IMG/VR virus record: IMGVR_UViG_3300027857_000014
Location: 42,519-106,518 of that record
DNA length: 64,000 nucleotides
DNA from: a virus
Reading direction: 5' to 3' (one strand)
The notes below the pieces were generated by a model. The model was not told where the DNA came from. It did not search any database and saw only the letters and a program-made list of their open reading frames with translations. Made by a program: the position numbers and the translations under genes. The first letter of the stretch is position 1. Each line of letters opens with the position of its first letter. Shown piece after piece: positions 16,903 through 23,299 of this stretch.

Positions 16903-16934
16903 CTTAACCGTAGAGTTCGAACTCTACGGTTAAG
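16903..16934 (-). terminator. Perfect palindrome after the gene at 16956-17465
   Basis: CTTAACCGTAGAGTTC and its inverted copy, 22 bp after the stop codon; the tail GTATTT is only weakly T-rich. Confidence 0.65.
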
Positions 16935-16955
16935 GCCGGTTATGAAAACGATCTA

Positions 16956-17465
16956 CTAGGGATTTGCTACAGGTCGTTGATATGTCACTGACATTCGATT
17001 ACCCAAACTAGGATTAGCATCATCACTAGAGTACCAAATGGCGCTTACTGAAAGCCAATCTCCTATAGGGAAGCAGTTGTACTCATGTCCACCAAGGAAT
17101 GGGTACGCTTGTAACGCTACGCCTCCTGGATTCGCTGCAGTTGTCTCAGTACAACTAACAACGTTCCCCGTATTGAATCCTCCACCGGGAGTAATCACTA
17201 GTACGTACTGGTTGCTACCACAATATTGTAAATCGGAAGTCATAGTTGGGTCGTTACTATGCTTCGCTGAGATACAGGCACTTTGAGGACTAGGTCTCAC
17301 GTCGGATGGAAAAAGACTACTACCTGACTGTGCAGTAGGTCGCAAGTTCGATTGCGTTGCTGCTTCAGTCGGCTTCAAAAGGTTAGGTATACCGATCAGC
17401 AACAACCATGCTACGACGACAATAACTGCGGCCTTCATCAACAGTGACGGTGACAACGATTTCAT
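16956..17465 (-). CDS. Exported or membrane-anchored protein, 169 aa
   Basis: A Lys-containing N-terminus precedes a hydrophobic helix at residues 11-29 (AAVIVVVAWLLLIGIPNLL). The rest is Ser/Thr/Pro/Gly-rich with four or five cysteines, as in a secreted disulphide-bonded domain. Together with the DUF3761 protein it suggests the phage decorates or modifies the cell surface. A GAAGGAG site is eight bases before the ATG. Confidence 0.6.
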   Translation of the reverse strand: MKSLSPSLLMKAAVIVVVAWLLLIGIPNLLKPTEAATQSNLRPTAQSGSSLFPSDVRPSPQSACISAKHSNDPTMTSDLQYCGSNQYVLVITPGGGFNTGNVVSCTETTAANPGGVALQAYPFLGGHEYNCFPIGDWLSVSAIWYSSDDANPSLGNRMSVTYQRPVANP

Positions 17466-17490
17466 GGGGTCTCCTTCTGCTAAGTACTTT

Positions 17491-17546
17491 TCTGTAGGTC
17501 TCTTCCGGTTAGCTAGACCGGTTTAGCACAGCTGCTAATGCCTACA
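17491..17546 (-). other. Three-way-junction RNA element before tRNA-Phe
   Basis: An outer stem TGTAGG/CCTACA encloses two hairpins, CCGGT/ACCGG and TTAGCA/TGCTAA. It sits directly 3' of tRNA-Phe in the minus-strand transcript and could act in tRNA processing. Confidence 0.45.
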
Positions 17547-17552
17547 GTCAAT

Positions 17553-17624
17553 GTTGCCTACTGGACTCGAACCAGTGACACCCACATTTTCAGTGTGGCG
17601 CTCTACCTACTGAGCTAAGACAAC
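17553..17624 (-). tRNA. tRNA-Phe (anticodon GAA)
   Basis: Complete cloverleaf: acceptor GTTGTCT/AGGCAAC, standard D-arm, anticodon stem CCACA/TGTGG with loop CTGAAAA, T-arm with loop TTCGAGT. No CCA is encoded. The 5' end overlaps the stop of the gene at 17615. Confidence 0.9.
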
Positions 17625-17920
17625 TCATATTCATCCTCACACGGATCGGGCTCCCGAGACCTACGAAGTTCTTCTAGTCGGTCTCCAATCTCGCTTCCTT
17701 CCCAATCGAAGTTCATTCGAAAGCGAACTCCCAACCCTAATAGAATAAATTCCGCTTCTACACCTGGAACGCAGATATCCCACATTAGGTATGCCTGCCA
17801 TAGATGGAAGTCGAACCAATTACACTTAATAAAGAATTGACTCCACTCCTCAATAGTGTGGAAGAATGTACTGTCGTTGATAGCGAGAAACAACTTACCG
17901 TCTTCACAATAGATACGCAC
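17615..17920 (-). CDS. Hypothetical protein, about 101 aa
   Basis: A longer reading would begin inside tRNA-Ile, so the GTG at 17920 is chosen; GAGGAG lies six bases upstream. The protein is acidic, with aromatic-rich LFLAINDSTFFHTIEEWSQF. It is wedged between two tRNA genes and its stop codon is inside the first bases of tRNA-Phe. Function unknown. Confidence 0.5.
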   Translation of the reverse strand: MRIYCEDGKLFLAINDSTFFHTIEEWSQFFIKCNWFDFHLWQAYLMWDICVPGVEAEFILLGLGVRFRMNFDWEGSEIGDRLEELRRSREPDPCEDEYELS

Positions 17921-17944
17921 TACTAACTCTCCTCTGTTTGTTTT

Positions 17945-18020
17945 TGGTAGTCTCGAGTGGAGTTGAACCACTATCTTCGACTTATAAGGTCGGTGCTCTC
18001 TACCGTTGAGCTACAAGACC
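17945..18020 (-). tRNA. tRNA-Ile (anticodon TAT), CCA encoded
   Basis: Acceptor GGTCTTG/CGAGACT followed by ACCA; anticodon loop CTTATAA; T-arm AGTGG-TTCAACT-CCACT. It would read AUA, a codon rare in high-GC hosts. Confidence 0.85.
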
Positions 18021-18135
18021 GAAAAGTGAAGGACGTAAAACATCTTTACGTCCTCGTGTAGCTAGTAAGTCACCGCGAAAGGATCGATGACCTTTATAGT
18101 GTAGGTTAGAAGGAAAGAAGCTAACCCTACACTAA

Positions 18136-18209
18136 CGCCCGACGAAGGACTCGAACCCTCATCTGCTTCATTTGGAGTGAAGCGCTCTTCCTTGTTAAGC
18201 TAGTCGGAC
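18136..18209 (-). tRNA. tRNA-Trp (anticodon CCA)
   Basis: Acceptor GTCCGAC/GTCGGGC, anticodon stem CTTCA/TGAAG with loop CTCCAAA, T-arm loop TTCGAGT. Confidence 0.88.
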
Positions 18210-18612
18210 GAAGTAGTGTCGTTATTGAGACCGGATACGACACTACCCCTAGAAAGTCGTCACTAAGGTCGACAGGCAACTCATCCCTTAGTGATGGAAG
18301 TTGGTGAGATTCGAACTCACTTCTCCGCGTGACCGCATACCCTACTACGCAGTCTCCGTTGAGTCTGCTATAGTCTTTCGGTACATCCTTTCCGCAAGCA
18401 AGCAACAACCCAATGGACCAACTTGCTTTGGTGGCGTCAGGAGTCACCTACGAACTACAGTGTCCTCTCCTGGAGCCGACAGAATGTTCTTGCTCATTCC
18501 CGGTACTCAGAACGGTGTCCTCTCCCTACGGACCGCAACTCCCGTGAGAAAGACCAACCACAATTCATTCCGACACACTACACTCCCGAAATTGAATGTA
18601 GTCAGCCTCTCA
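18210..18612 (-). ncRNA. Structured spacer RNA in the tRNA array, with an orphan T-arm
   Basis: This 400-nt stretch has no gene. It holds stems GTAGTGTCG/CGACACTAC (18213-18245), CACTAAGG/CCTTAGTG (about 18262-18294), AAGCAAG/CTTGCTT, CAGGAG/CTCCTG and ACTACA/TGTAGT. A perfect T-arm GTGAG-TTCGAAT-CTCAC lies at 18303-18321. I could not find a matching acceptor 5' strand for that T-arm. A D-arm-like GCAG...CTGC and a stem ACTGC/GCGGT with a 12-nt loop lie just upstream of it. This may be a degenerate tRNA within a larger structured RNA. Confidence 0.45.
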
Positions 18613-18681
18613 TTGCGAAAGTAGGATTCGAACCTACATCAACCTGTCCTAAGCTGGTACTACCGGTTGTACGACTTCACA
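18613..18681 (-). tRNA. tRNA-like gene with abnormal anticodon arm
   Basis: Acceptor TGTGAAG/TTTCGCA pairs over 7 bp (two G-U). The D-arm is GTAC-AACCGGTA-GTAC and the T-arm GTAGG-TTCGAAT-CCTAC. The anticodon region best folds as CAGCT/GGTTG with loop TAGGACA, leaving A at position 33 and only two variable-loop bases. The identity cannot be assigned. Confidence 0.55.
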
Positions 18682-18749
18682 GACCTTATTCAGTTGTAAA
18701 GCACTGAAGCGGAAGATTTCCTTTGAAGGCGCGGAGTTCCTCAAAGGAA

Positions 18750-18822
18750 TGCCAGTGAAGGGAATCGAACCCTTAATGCTATGGGCCTAAACCATAGGTG
18801 TCTGCCGTTGCACCACACTGGC
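18750..18822 (-). tRNA. tRNA with anticodon TAG (Leu by codon), class I shape
   Basis: Acceptor GCCAGTG/CACTGGC, D-arm GTG...CAC, anticodon stem TATGG/CCATA with loop TTTAGGC, T-loop TTCGATT. The anticodon reads CUA (Leu), but leucine tRNAs normally have a long variable arm and this one has about five bases. Confidence 0.78.
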
Positions 18823-18902
18823 AAGCGAGAGGATCTATGCTTGCGCGTTGATCCCCATATTCCCCAAGTCAGAAAGTCGCAAGAGATGGACTCCGCTACT
18901 CC

Positions 18903-18987
18903 TGGTGGAAGCGTGCAGATTCGAACTGCACCCTACGAGCGCTTGCAACCTGGAAACAAACGTTATCATAGTGCTACCCTCACTCCC
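18903..18987 (-). tRNA. tRNA-like gene, 85 nt, CCA encoded, enlarged anticodon loop
   Basis: Acceptor GGGAGTG/CGCTTCC (two G-U) is followed by ACCA; the T-arm is TGCAG-TTCGAAT-CTGCA. The best anticodon stem GTTTG/CAAGC leaves an 11-nt loop. The D-arm lacks the usual GG. It may be degenerate or non-decoding. Confidence 0.5.
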
Positions 18988-18991
18988 TAGT

Positions 18992-19160
18992 GGGACTAGT
19001 TATAGCTCCATCATGCTTAAGAGAGACTCATCCAGTTCAGTATGACCAAGTGTAAACTAGTCCCGACTTTGATTAGCTTCTCACACTAATCAAAGTCGTA
19101 GATCGCGTCATTATCCTGGAACGGACTCGTCGGCGTGCCTAGTGCCGACGCGATCTACGA
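18992..19160 (-). ncRNA. Three long hairpins in a tRNA spacer
   Basis: Stems are GGGACTAGTT/AACTAGTCCC (about 18992-19064), CGACTTTGATTAG/CTAATCAAAGTCG (about 19065-19100) and GTAGATCGCGTC/GACGCGATCTAC (19099-19159). They lie end to end between two tRNA-like genes with no T-tract. Confidence 0.6.
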
Positions 19161-19241
19161 TAGAGCCTTGTGGAATCGAACCACATCCTTACTCAGACAC
19201 CCCCGTTCGAGTAGTGCTTTACCTTTTAAGCTAAAGACTCT
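19161..19241 (-). tRNA. tRNA-like gene with 14-nt anticodon loop
   Basis: Acceptor AGAGTCT/AGGCTCT is 7 bp. The D-arm is GCTTAAAAGGTAAAGC, the T-arm TGTGG-TTCGATT-CCACA and the variable loop normal. The anticodon stem TACTC/GAGTA is perfect but encloses 14 bases (GAACGGGGGTGTCT), twice the normal number, so no anticodon can be named. Confidence 0.6.
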
Positions 19242-19243
19242 GC

Positions 19244-19319
19244 AAAGTGCGTGAGAGCTCCGTATACTCTCACGCACTTTCGCGACACTGTCACGGTACC
19301 TCATCTCCTAAGTACCGTG
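19244..19319 (-). other. Two hairpins flanking the CCA end of tRNA-Gly
   Basis: AAGTGCGTGAGAG/CTCTCACGCACTT (about 19245-19280) and CACGGTAC/GTACCGTG (19293-19319). The second reaches into the CCA of tRNA-Gly, so it may guide 3'-end trimming. Confidence 0.5.
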
Positions 19320-19393
19320 GAGCTAGAGAAGGGACTTGAACCCTCAACCGCTTGTTTGGAAAACAAGCACTCTACCAATTGAGTTACTCTAGC
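19318..19393 (-). tRNA. tRNA-Gly (anticodon TCC), CCA encoded
   Basis: Acceptor GCTAGAG/CTCTAGC then TCCA; anticodon stem CTTGT/ACAAG with loop TTTCCAA; T-loop TTCAAGT. Confidence 0.9.
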
Positions 19394-19423
19394 GTATTTC
19401 GCTGTACGAGTTGTAAGAGCTAA

Positions 19424-19495
19424 GGTAAACTACTGGACTTGAACCAGTAACCCATTGCACCGAAAGCAATTGCTCTACCAGTGAGCTAAGTTTGT
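19424..19495 (-). tRNA. tRNA-Arg (anticodon TCG)
   Basis: Anticodon stem ATTGC/GCAAT with loop TTTCGGT; T-arm ACTGG-TTCAAGT-CCAGT. The acceptor pairs over AAACT/AGTTT with mismatches or bulges at the end, so it is imperfect. Confidence 0.75.
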
Positions 19496-19900
19496 ACGCT
19501 CGTACGGTTAGGGTACAACGAAATAGTCTCGGGAGTCAGCAGTGGATGGCGACCTTTACTTGAGGTCGAAGCAAAGTAAAGAACGCTACTGCTGACTTCT
19601 GCAACCCGCACAACTTTGTAGCACTGATGCAACGGGTTCTACAAAGCCTAGACGTGACGGGACCGAATACTTATGTGAGTCGACTGTTCAGAGGTCCAGC
19701 TGAGTACTTGTCGATACCAGGGAGACGCCAGTCGACTCACATAAGACTTGATACAACTCGCTCAGTAGGTACTACCAATACCGTTGCGTCCGGCGAGAAG
19801 CAACGCTTATTAGTAGGGCTTCACAGGGCAAAGTGTATCAAGTACTCTATGGAAGCAACTCCTCTTCCATAGAGTATCGCAAGACCTTCCCGAGAGGTCT
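19496..19900 (-). ncRNA. Pseudoknot-rich structured RNA between tRNA-Arg and tRNA-Thr
   Basis: No protein gene fits this 405-nt stretch. Four successive interleaved helix pairs can be read. (1) GACC 19551/GGTC 19564 with TTTACTT 19555/AAGTAAA 19574, inside an outer stem AGTCAGCAGT/ACTGCTGACT (19534-19597). (2) AACCCG 19603/CGGGTT 19633 with CTTTGTAG 19614/CTACAAAG 19639. (3) GGACC 19660/GGTCC 19693 with a perfect 15-bp stem 19671-19685/19730-19744. (4) CTCGC 19757/GCGAG 19793 with CGTTGC 19782/GCAACG 19800, inside ACTTGATACA/TGTATCAAGT. Two plain hairpins follow up to the CCA of tRNA-Thr. Large ornate RNAs (GOLLD, ROOL) occur beside phage tRNAs; whether this is one is unknown. Confidence 0.65.
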
Positions 19901-19976
19901 TGGAGCTAGCAGAGAGACTCGAACTCTCAACAGGCGCTTTACAGGAGCGCTACTCTACCAATTGAGTTATACTAGC
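19901..19976 (-). tRNA. tRNA-Thr (anticodon TGT), CCA encoded
   Basis: Acceptor GCTAGTA/TGCTAGC then TCCA; anticodon stem GCGCT/AGCGC with loop CCTGTAA; D-arm identical in style to tRNA-Gly. Confidence 0.9.
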
Positions 19977-20080
19977 CAACTTCGTGACTGAATGAAATAG
20001 AGAAGTGCTCTATCCTCTAAGTTACCCCCTCACAGGTAAATTTGAGTTTAAGTGATGTGCAATCACTAGAGCCTTCTCGG

Positions 20081-20152
20081 TCCGAATGGTTGGATTCGAA
20101 CCAACGACTTCTCGCTCCCAGGGCGAGTGTGCAACCCCTGCACTTCATTCGG
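20081..20152 (-). tRNA. tRNA-Pro (anticodon TGG), C at position 33
   Basis: Acceptor CCGAATG/CATTCGG, D-stem GTGC/GCAC, anticodon stem CTCGC/GCGAG with loop CCTGGGA, T-arm GTTGG-TTCGAAT-CCAAC. The base before the anticodon is C where U is nearly universal. Confidence 0.85.
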
Positions 20153-20233
20153 AAGCGTTATGTAAATAATTGAGGCTTTCTCCACAAAGAAAGGTATGGA
20201 CACATACACTCATTTACATAACTCCTTGTATTA

Positions 20234-20262
20234 ATTATATAATACTAAACTCTTAAAATCAA
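20234..20262 (-). promoter_or_regulatory. Promoter inside the tRNA array
   Basis: TTGATT, 17-bp spacer, TATAAT, between tRNA-Met and tRNA-Pro, so downstream tRNAs can be made separately from the first two. Confidence 0.72.
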
Positions 20263-20274
20263 GGGTCTCCATAA

Positions 20275-20344
20275 TGGCGAGGGCTAGGGTTGAACTAGCC
20301 AAGGGAGGCTTATGAGACCTCCCGGAGCACCGGCTCTCCTCGCT
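20275..20344 (-). tRNA. tRNA-Met type (anticodon CAT)
   Basis: Anticodon stem GAGGT/GCCTC with loop CTCATAA, extended by two more G-C pairs. T-arm GCTAG-TTCAACC-CTAGC. Acceptor AGCGAGG/CCTCGCC has an A-C mismatch at the first pair. The D-loop is only about four bases. Elongator Met, initiator or lysidine-modified Ile cannot be told apart here. Confidence 0.72.
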
Positions 20345-20512
20345 ACGCTTCCGCTAAGTAATACCTGCTCTCATACACTGCCATACAGTAAAAGGTTGTG
20401 GAGCACGTGTACTTAGTAGAAGGTCAACAAATGCTTCGCCGCAGACGGAGATTCCACAAGACCACTGCGACTGGCATCTACTGAATCGTAGCAGGTCGCT
20501 ACCCCACTACGG
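20345..20512 (-). ncRNA. Structured spacer with an interleaved (pseudoknot) helix pair
   Basis: CTAAGTA 20354/TACTTAG 20410 and TTGTGGA 20396/TCCACAA 20453 interleave, enclosed by CCTGCT 20364/AGCAGG 20490 and a further AGTAGA/TCTACT pairing. No gene fits. Confidence 0.5.
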
Positions 20513-20582
20513 ATCACGCGTCCCGACTCGAACGGGAAACACCTAGTTAGCCTGAGTGTGTTACCACAACACCACCGCGTGA
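20513..20582 (-). tRNA. tRNA-like gene with unclear anticodon arm
   Basis: Acceptor TCACGCG/CGCGTGA is a perfect 7 bp, D-arm GTGT-TGTGGTA-ACAC, T-arm TCCCG-TTCGAGT-CGGGA. The anticodon arm is short. One fold (ACTCA/TAGGT with one mismatch) puts CTA in the anticodon place with G at 33, which would read UAG, but support is weak. Confidence 0.55.
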
Positions 20583-20650
20583 ATAGATTCCGGGTGGTAA
20601 CAAGGGAGATGTAGTACCACCTGAACTAACGAGAGAATGCTCTCGATATT

Positions 20651-20679
20651 ATTATATAATATACTCCCCACGAAATCAA
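20651..20679 (-). promoter_or_regulatory. Promoter at the head of the tRNA array
   Basis: TTGATT, 17-bp spacer, TATAAT, just after the small terminase stop codon, reading into the tRNA array. Confidence 0.75.
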
Positions 20680-21146
20680 GTAAGCGAGCTACGTTCATCA
20701 ATCGCTAGCACAGGTGGTTGTGAGTCTACTACAGTCGCTTGCTTGGTTTCGCCGCTAGGTTGCTCTAGTTGACCGCCTCCCCACTGAGTCTGTATCCTTA
20801 CTTCAACCGTTTGGGTCCCTGTGACCTCCATAGACCTTGACCAACCTTCACTATTAGGTTTAGATTTACCCGGTCCGTACATCAGCCACGCAAGAGCGTT
20901 CTCCTTATACACTCGCGCTTCCGCTTTAGCACGTGCGCCTGCTCGGGCACTCATCACTTCCATGTAGAAGTCGTGGTAGGGGTCTCCTTCTGGCGAGTTC
21001 TTGCCACGTGCTATCCAACCTTCTAGGGTGCTGTCTCCTACACCGGCAGCTTCTGCGGCTACATGTAAGAACGCACCTTCCTCGAGGTACGCAATAATAG
21101 TGTTAGTAACCTCTGAGTTAAACTTTGGCGTTAGGACTCTAGCCAT
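20676..21146 (-). CDS. terS: Terminase small subunit-like protein
   Basis: The protein has 156 residues. The N-terminal segment EVTNTIIAYLEEGAFLHVAAEAAGV followed by STLEGWIARGK is the helix-turn-helix typical of phage TerS, which recognises the packaging site. A helical middle (RAGARAKAEARVYKENALAWL) suits the oligomerisation region, and the C-terminus is low-complexity. It overlaps the upstream gene by 16 bp. TerL lies 5 kb downstream, beyond the tRNA array. Confidence 0.7.
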   Translation of the reverse strand: MARVLTPKFNSEVTNTIIAYLEEGAFLHVAAEAAGVGDSTLEGWIARGKNSPEGDPYHDFYMEVMSARAGARAKAEARVYKENALAWLMYGPGKSKPNSEGWSRSMEVTGTQTVEVRIQTQWGGGQLEQPSGETKQATVVDSQPPVLAIDERSSLT

Positions 21147-21541
21147 GTAGCCTCCATCTCTTCTAGCACAGTGTCATTGGGTATCGTTTGGGATTTCAAT
21201 ACCTCGTACCGTAGCAATACGTCTTCAGGCAGCATATCGTGGTGCTTACCTCGCCATAGTTGTACGAGTACTACCTTGTCCTTATTCTGACACGCTAAGT
21301 ACAGTGCTAAGCACGCTCTCACAATCGTAGCTAACTGTACTACGTGATCTTTACACAATACATTGATGACTATACGTTCAACTGGGGAGTTGACTCTCCA
21401 GCCGCCACTTACGAATGGCGTGTCTGACGGAGGACGTGTATATTGTGAGCTATAAGCGTCACTCTCAATATCGTGAAGTTCTCTCAACCAAGCAGGAAAT
21501 AAACGGATCTCTTCGTGCAGATGATGAAGACTTTGGTCCAA
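21131..21541 (-). CDS. Hypothetical protein, about 136 aa
   Basis: The protein is mainly helical, with a central VVQLATIVRACLALYLACQNKDKVVLVQLW and no known motif. The start is uncertain: the TTG at 21541 has AGGTGG only three bases before it. It is coupled to the small terminase gene by overlap, so it may belong to packaging or its control. A promoter lies at 21589-21618. Confidence 0.5.
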   Translation of the reverse strand: MDQSLHHLHEEIRLFPAWLRELHDIESDAYSSQYTRPPSDTPFVSGGWRVNSPVERIVINVLCKDHVVQLATIVRACLALYLACQNKDKVVLVQLWRGKHHDMLPEDVLLRYEVLKSQTIPNDTVLEEMEATWLES

Positions 21542-21588
21542 TGTCCACCTACATTCTTGCTATGGGCTCGCAATGTCCGGATGAAGAT

Positions 21589-21618
21589 ATTATAACTGAC
21601 ATTGAACCCAGAAATCAA
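21589..21618 (-). promoter_or_regulatory. Promoter for the 21.1-21.5 kb gene and terS
   Basis: TTGATT (21613-21618), 18-bp spacer, TATAAT (21589-21594). Confidence 0.72.
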
Positions 21619-21650
21619 GAGGTGGCGTCTGAAAACGTAGTTACCAACCA

Positions 21651-21687
21651 AACAACACGGTGAGTACTTAGTACTCACCGTGTTGTT
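21651..21687 (-). terminator. Hairpin terminator after the gene at 21720-21953
   Basis: AACAACACGGTGAGTAC and its inverted copy form a 17-bp stem with GTTGTTT at the minus-strand tail. Confidence 0.7.
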
Positions 21688-21719
21688 TTAGAAGGGAGAG
21701 CAGATGAACCTATCTGTCT

Positions 21720-21953
21720 CTAGCCACCTACTACCCGAGGAAGTATAAGAATTAGGGGTGCTGTACGATCAAATGTAGTAACACGTCGAGGTTTCTCTCC
21801 CTCGACGATCACAAAGGCGGAGTCTCTCCTCAGCATAGCGCTCTGGAAGATGCTTTCCGCTTCCCTTACAGCGGCTGTTTGAGCTTCCGCTAGATCATCG
21901 CTCCATACAACTGCGTCGTCTCCCCTAGAGGACATAACCCTTAAAGAATGCAT
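21720..21953 (-). CDS. Small hypothetical protein, paralogue of the gene at 14027-14275
   Basis: 77 residues ending FDRTAPLILILPRVVGG, matching the C-terminus of the 14.0 kb protein. The central helix (EAQTAAVREAESIFQSAML) and the following VIVEGEKPRR line up with the paralogue. It forms a one-gene transcription unit with its own promoter and terminator. Confidence 0.65.
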   Translation of the reverse strand: MHSLRVMSSRGDDAVVWSDDLAEAQTAAVREAESIFQSAMLRRDSAFVIVEGEKPRRVTTFDRTAPLILILPRVVGG

Positions 21954-21993
21954 ACAGTGGACACCTTTCTAACTAACAACGTCCTTGTATATA

Positions 21994-22022
21994 ATTATAG
22001 TATACAATATATACAAAATCAA
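21994..22022 (-). promoter_or_regulatory. Promoter for the gene at 21720-21953
   Basis: TTGATT (22017-22022), 17-bp spacer, TATAAT (21994-21999). Confidence 0.75.
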
Positions 22023-22031
22023 GTTAGTCTC

Positions 22032-22763
22032 TTAGTGGACCCTCTTGAGTACACGTTCTACATAAGAGGCTTCTTTAGCCAATAACTCAGACCATCGGCG
22101 TAGACGACCCGCAACTGTCTGTAGAGCAATCTCCATTTCTTGCTCTACACTCTCCCTCGAAGTTACGACCCTGTATGAGAGTTCCCTCATCGAAGGAAGC
22201 AGAGGAATCTCTTCATCTACTGGAGGTTCTACGTACTCCAAACCGCGTTCAGACTCACCCCAAAGAGTTGTATCCACGTCTATCCCAGTAAGGTCAACCT
22301 CTCTCACCCCTTCTGGCGTAGTTTCAACCTCGACACTGGTCGCTTCCACCGCTACGGCTAACTCTACAAGAGCCGCTTCGGACTCCGGCATCGCGGTAGG
22401 CGACAGTCTAAAGGCTACCTCGGTGATGCTCAAACTACGTCGTTCTATCTTCCCATCTAGCACATCGGCAAGTAGTCTTTCGGCCTCTTCATCTGTTAGC
22501 TGTTCCCCAGCTAGAGCTCTAAGTCCAGCAATTGGAATCGACTTCACTTCGTCAGCACGTTCTGCGAAGCGTCGGGATAACCTCATATAGGAACGTACAT
22601 ACGGAGGCTCCAACTGCAAGTGCTGTTCCGCATACTCATACAAGGTTGAGGAACCTTCACTGGACCGCAACGCAGACAGCAACTCACCCAACAACATACT
22701 CCACAATACCTCTCGATAGGACTTAGGTATTGTAGACACACACGTATCTATTAAACTAACCAT
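22032..22763 (-). CDS. Hypothetical protein, 243 aa
   Basis: The N-terminal half (to about residue 120) is helical and has a pattern loosely like the HTH and linker of ParB-type proteins (EYAEQHLQLEPPYVRSYMRLSRRF, then LTDEEAERLLADVLDGK). The middle is acidic, and the C-terminus is a charged helix. There is no ParB catalytic box, so I do not assign the family. It overlaps the upstream zinc protein by 8 bp. Confidence 0.5.
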   Translation of the reverse strand: MVSLIDTCVSTIPKSYREVLWSMLLGELLSALRSSEGSSTLYEYAEQHLQLEPPYVRSYMRLSRRFAERADEVKSIPIAGLRALAGEQLTDEEAERLLADVLDGKIERRSLSITEVAFRLSPTAMPESEAALVELAVAVEATSVEVETTPEGVREVDLTGIDVDTTLWGESERGLEYVEPPVDEEIPLLPSMRELSYRVVTSRESVEQEMEIALQTVAGRLRRWSELLAKEASYVERVLKRVH

Positions 22764-23214
22764 CTACATCCTCTCTTTTCGGCTTGTGCCCGAGTTGGGA
22801 CGAACACCGTCGACACCAACTTTGAAACCCTTCAGCACTTGTAGCGTGCTTATTGAACTCTACTACTCCATAGTAGTAGTGACATTTTCCACACCGTCGC
22901 CCAACTACAAACGTGTTGTAGCGAGCATCCGGTCCATAGGCGTATATCAAGTGTATCTGTGCCACCAGATTCGGCATCCTTACATACGCTAGTTGCATGC
23001 CTATCTCTCGCAGCATCCCGAACCTATCGCCTAGAACTGGTCGAGCTTTCTCGAACTCCTCAATAAGGTCCACTCTAGTACCTACAGGAAAGAACCAACA
23101 CGTAACTCCACTATCGGTTACGGCGGTCCTACAAACTTCCCTCGGTAAATGCCTTTCTAGTAGCAGTCTCGTATCGTCGTCGACGTCTCCACTCACCAGC
23201 ACCATCGTATACAT
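22756..23214 (-). CDS. Zinc-ribbon protein, 152 aa
   Basis: C-terminal CGKC...FNKH...GFQSWCRRC is a treble-clef-like C-x2-C...C-x2-C zinc site common beside HNH folds, but no HNH residues follow. The N-terminal 90 residues are unrecognised. It is the first gene of the operon read from 23300-23328; the leader holds a 12-bp hairpin. Confidence 0.6.
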   Translation of the reverse strand: MYTMVLVSGDVDDDTRLLLERHLPREVCRTAVTDSGVTCWFFPVGTRVDLIEEFEKARPVLGDRFGMLREIGMQLAYVRMPNLVAQIHLIYAYGPDARYNTFVVGRRCGKCHYYYGVVEFNKHATSAEGFQSWCRRCSSQLGHKPKREDVDG

Positions 23215-23235
23215 GTAACCTCCTACACTAAAGCC

Positions 23236-23292
23236 AGTTGTTGCTTCTGGAGAGTACGAACGTGGAAGGACTTCAGAAGCAACAACATCTCT
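23236..23292 (-). promoter_or_regulatory. Long leader hairpin
   Basis: TTGTTGCTTCTG and CAGAAGCAACAA form a 12-bp stem with a loop of about 28 nt, between the promoter and the first start codon of the operon. Confidence 0.6.
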
Positions 23293-23299
23293 TGTTTAT

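Noticed and set aside
17921-17971. Longer N-terminus of the gene at 17615
   Set aside because: It would begin inside the T-arm of tRNA-Ile; the GTG at 17920 has a good ribosome site.
20513-20582. Amber-suppressor tRNA as evidence of stop-codon reassignment
   Set aside because: The CTA anticodon depends on one imperfect fold, and the genes I read do not need in-frame TAG to be coding.
22032-22763. ParB partner for the parS-like sites
   Set aside because: Only a loose HTH resemblance; the ParB CTPase/arginine motif is missing.
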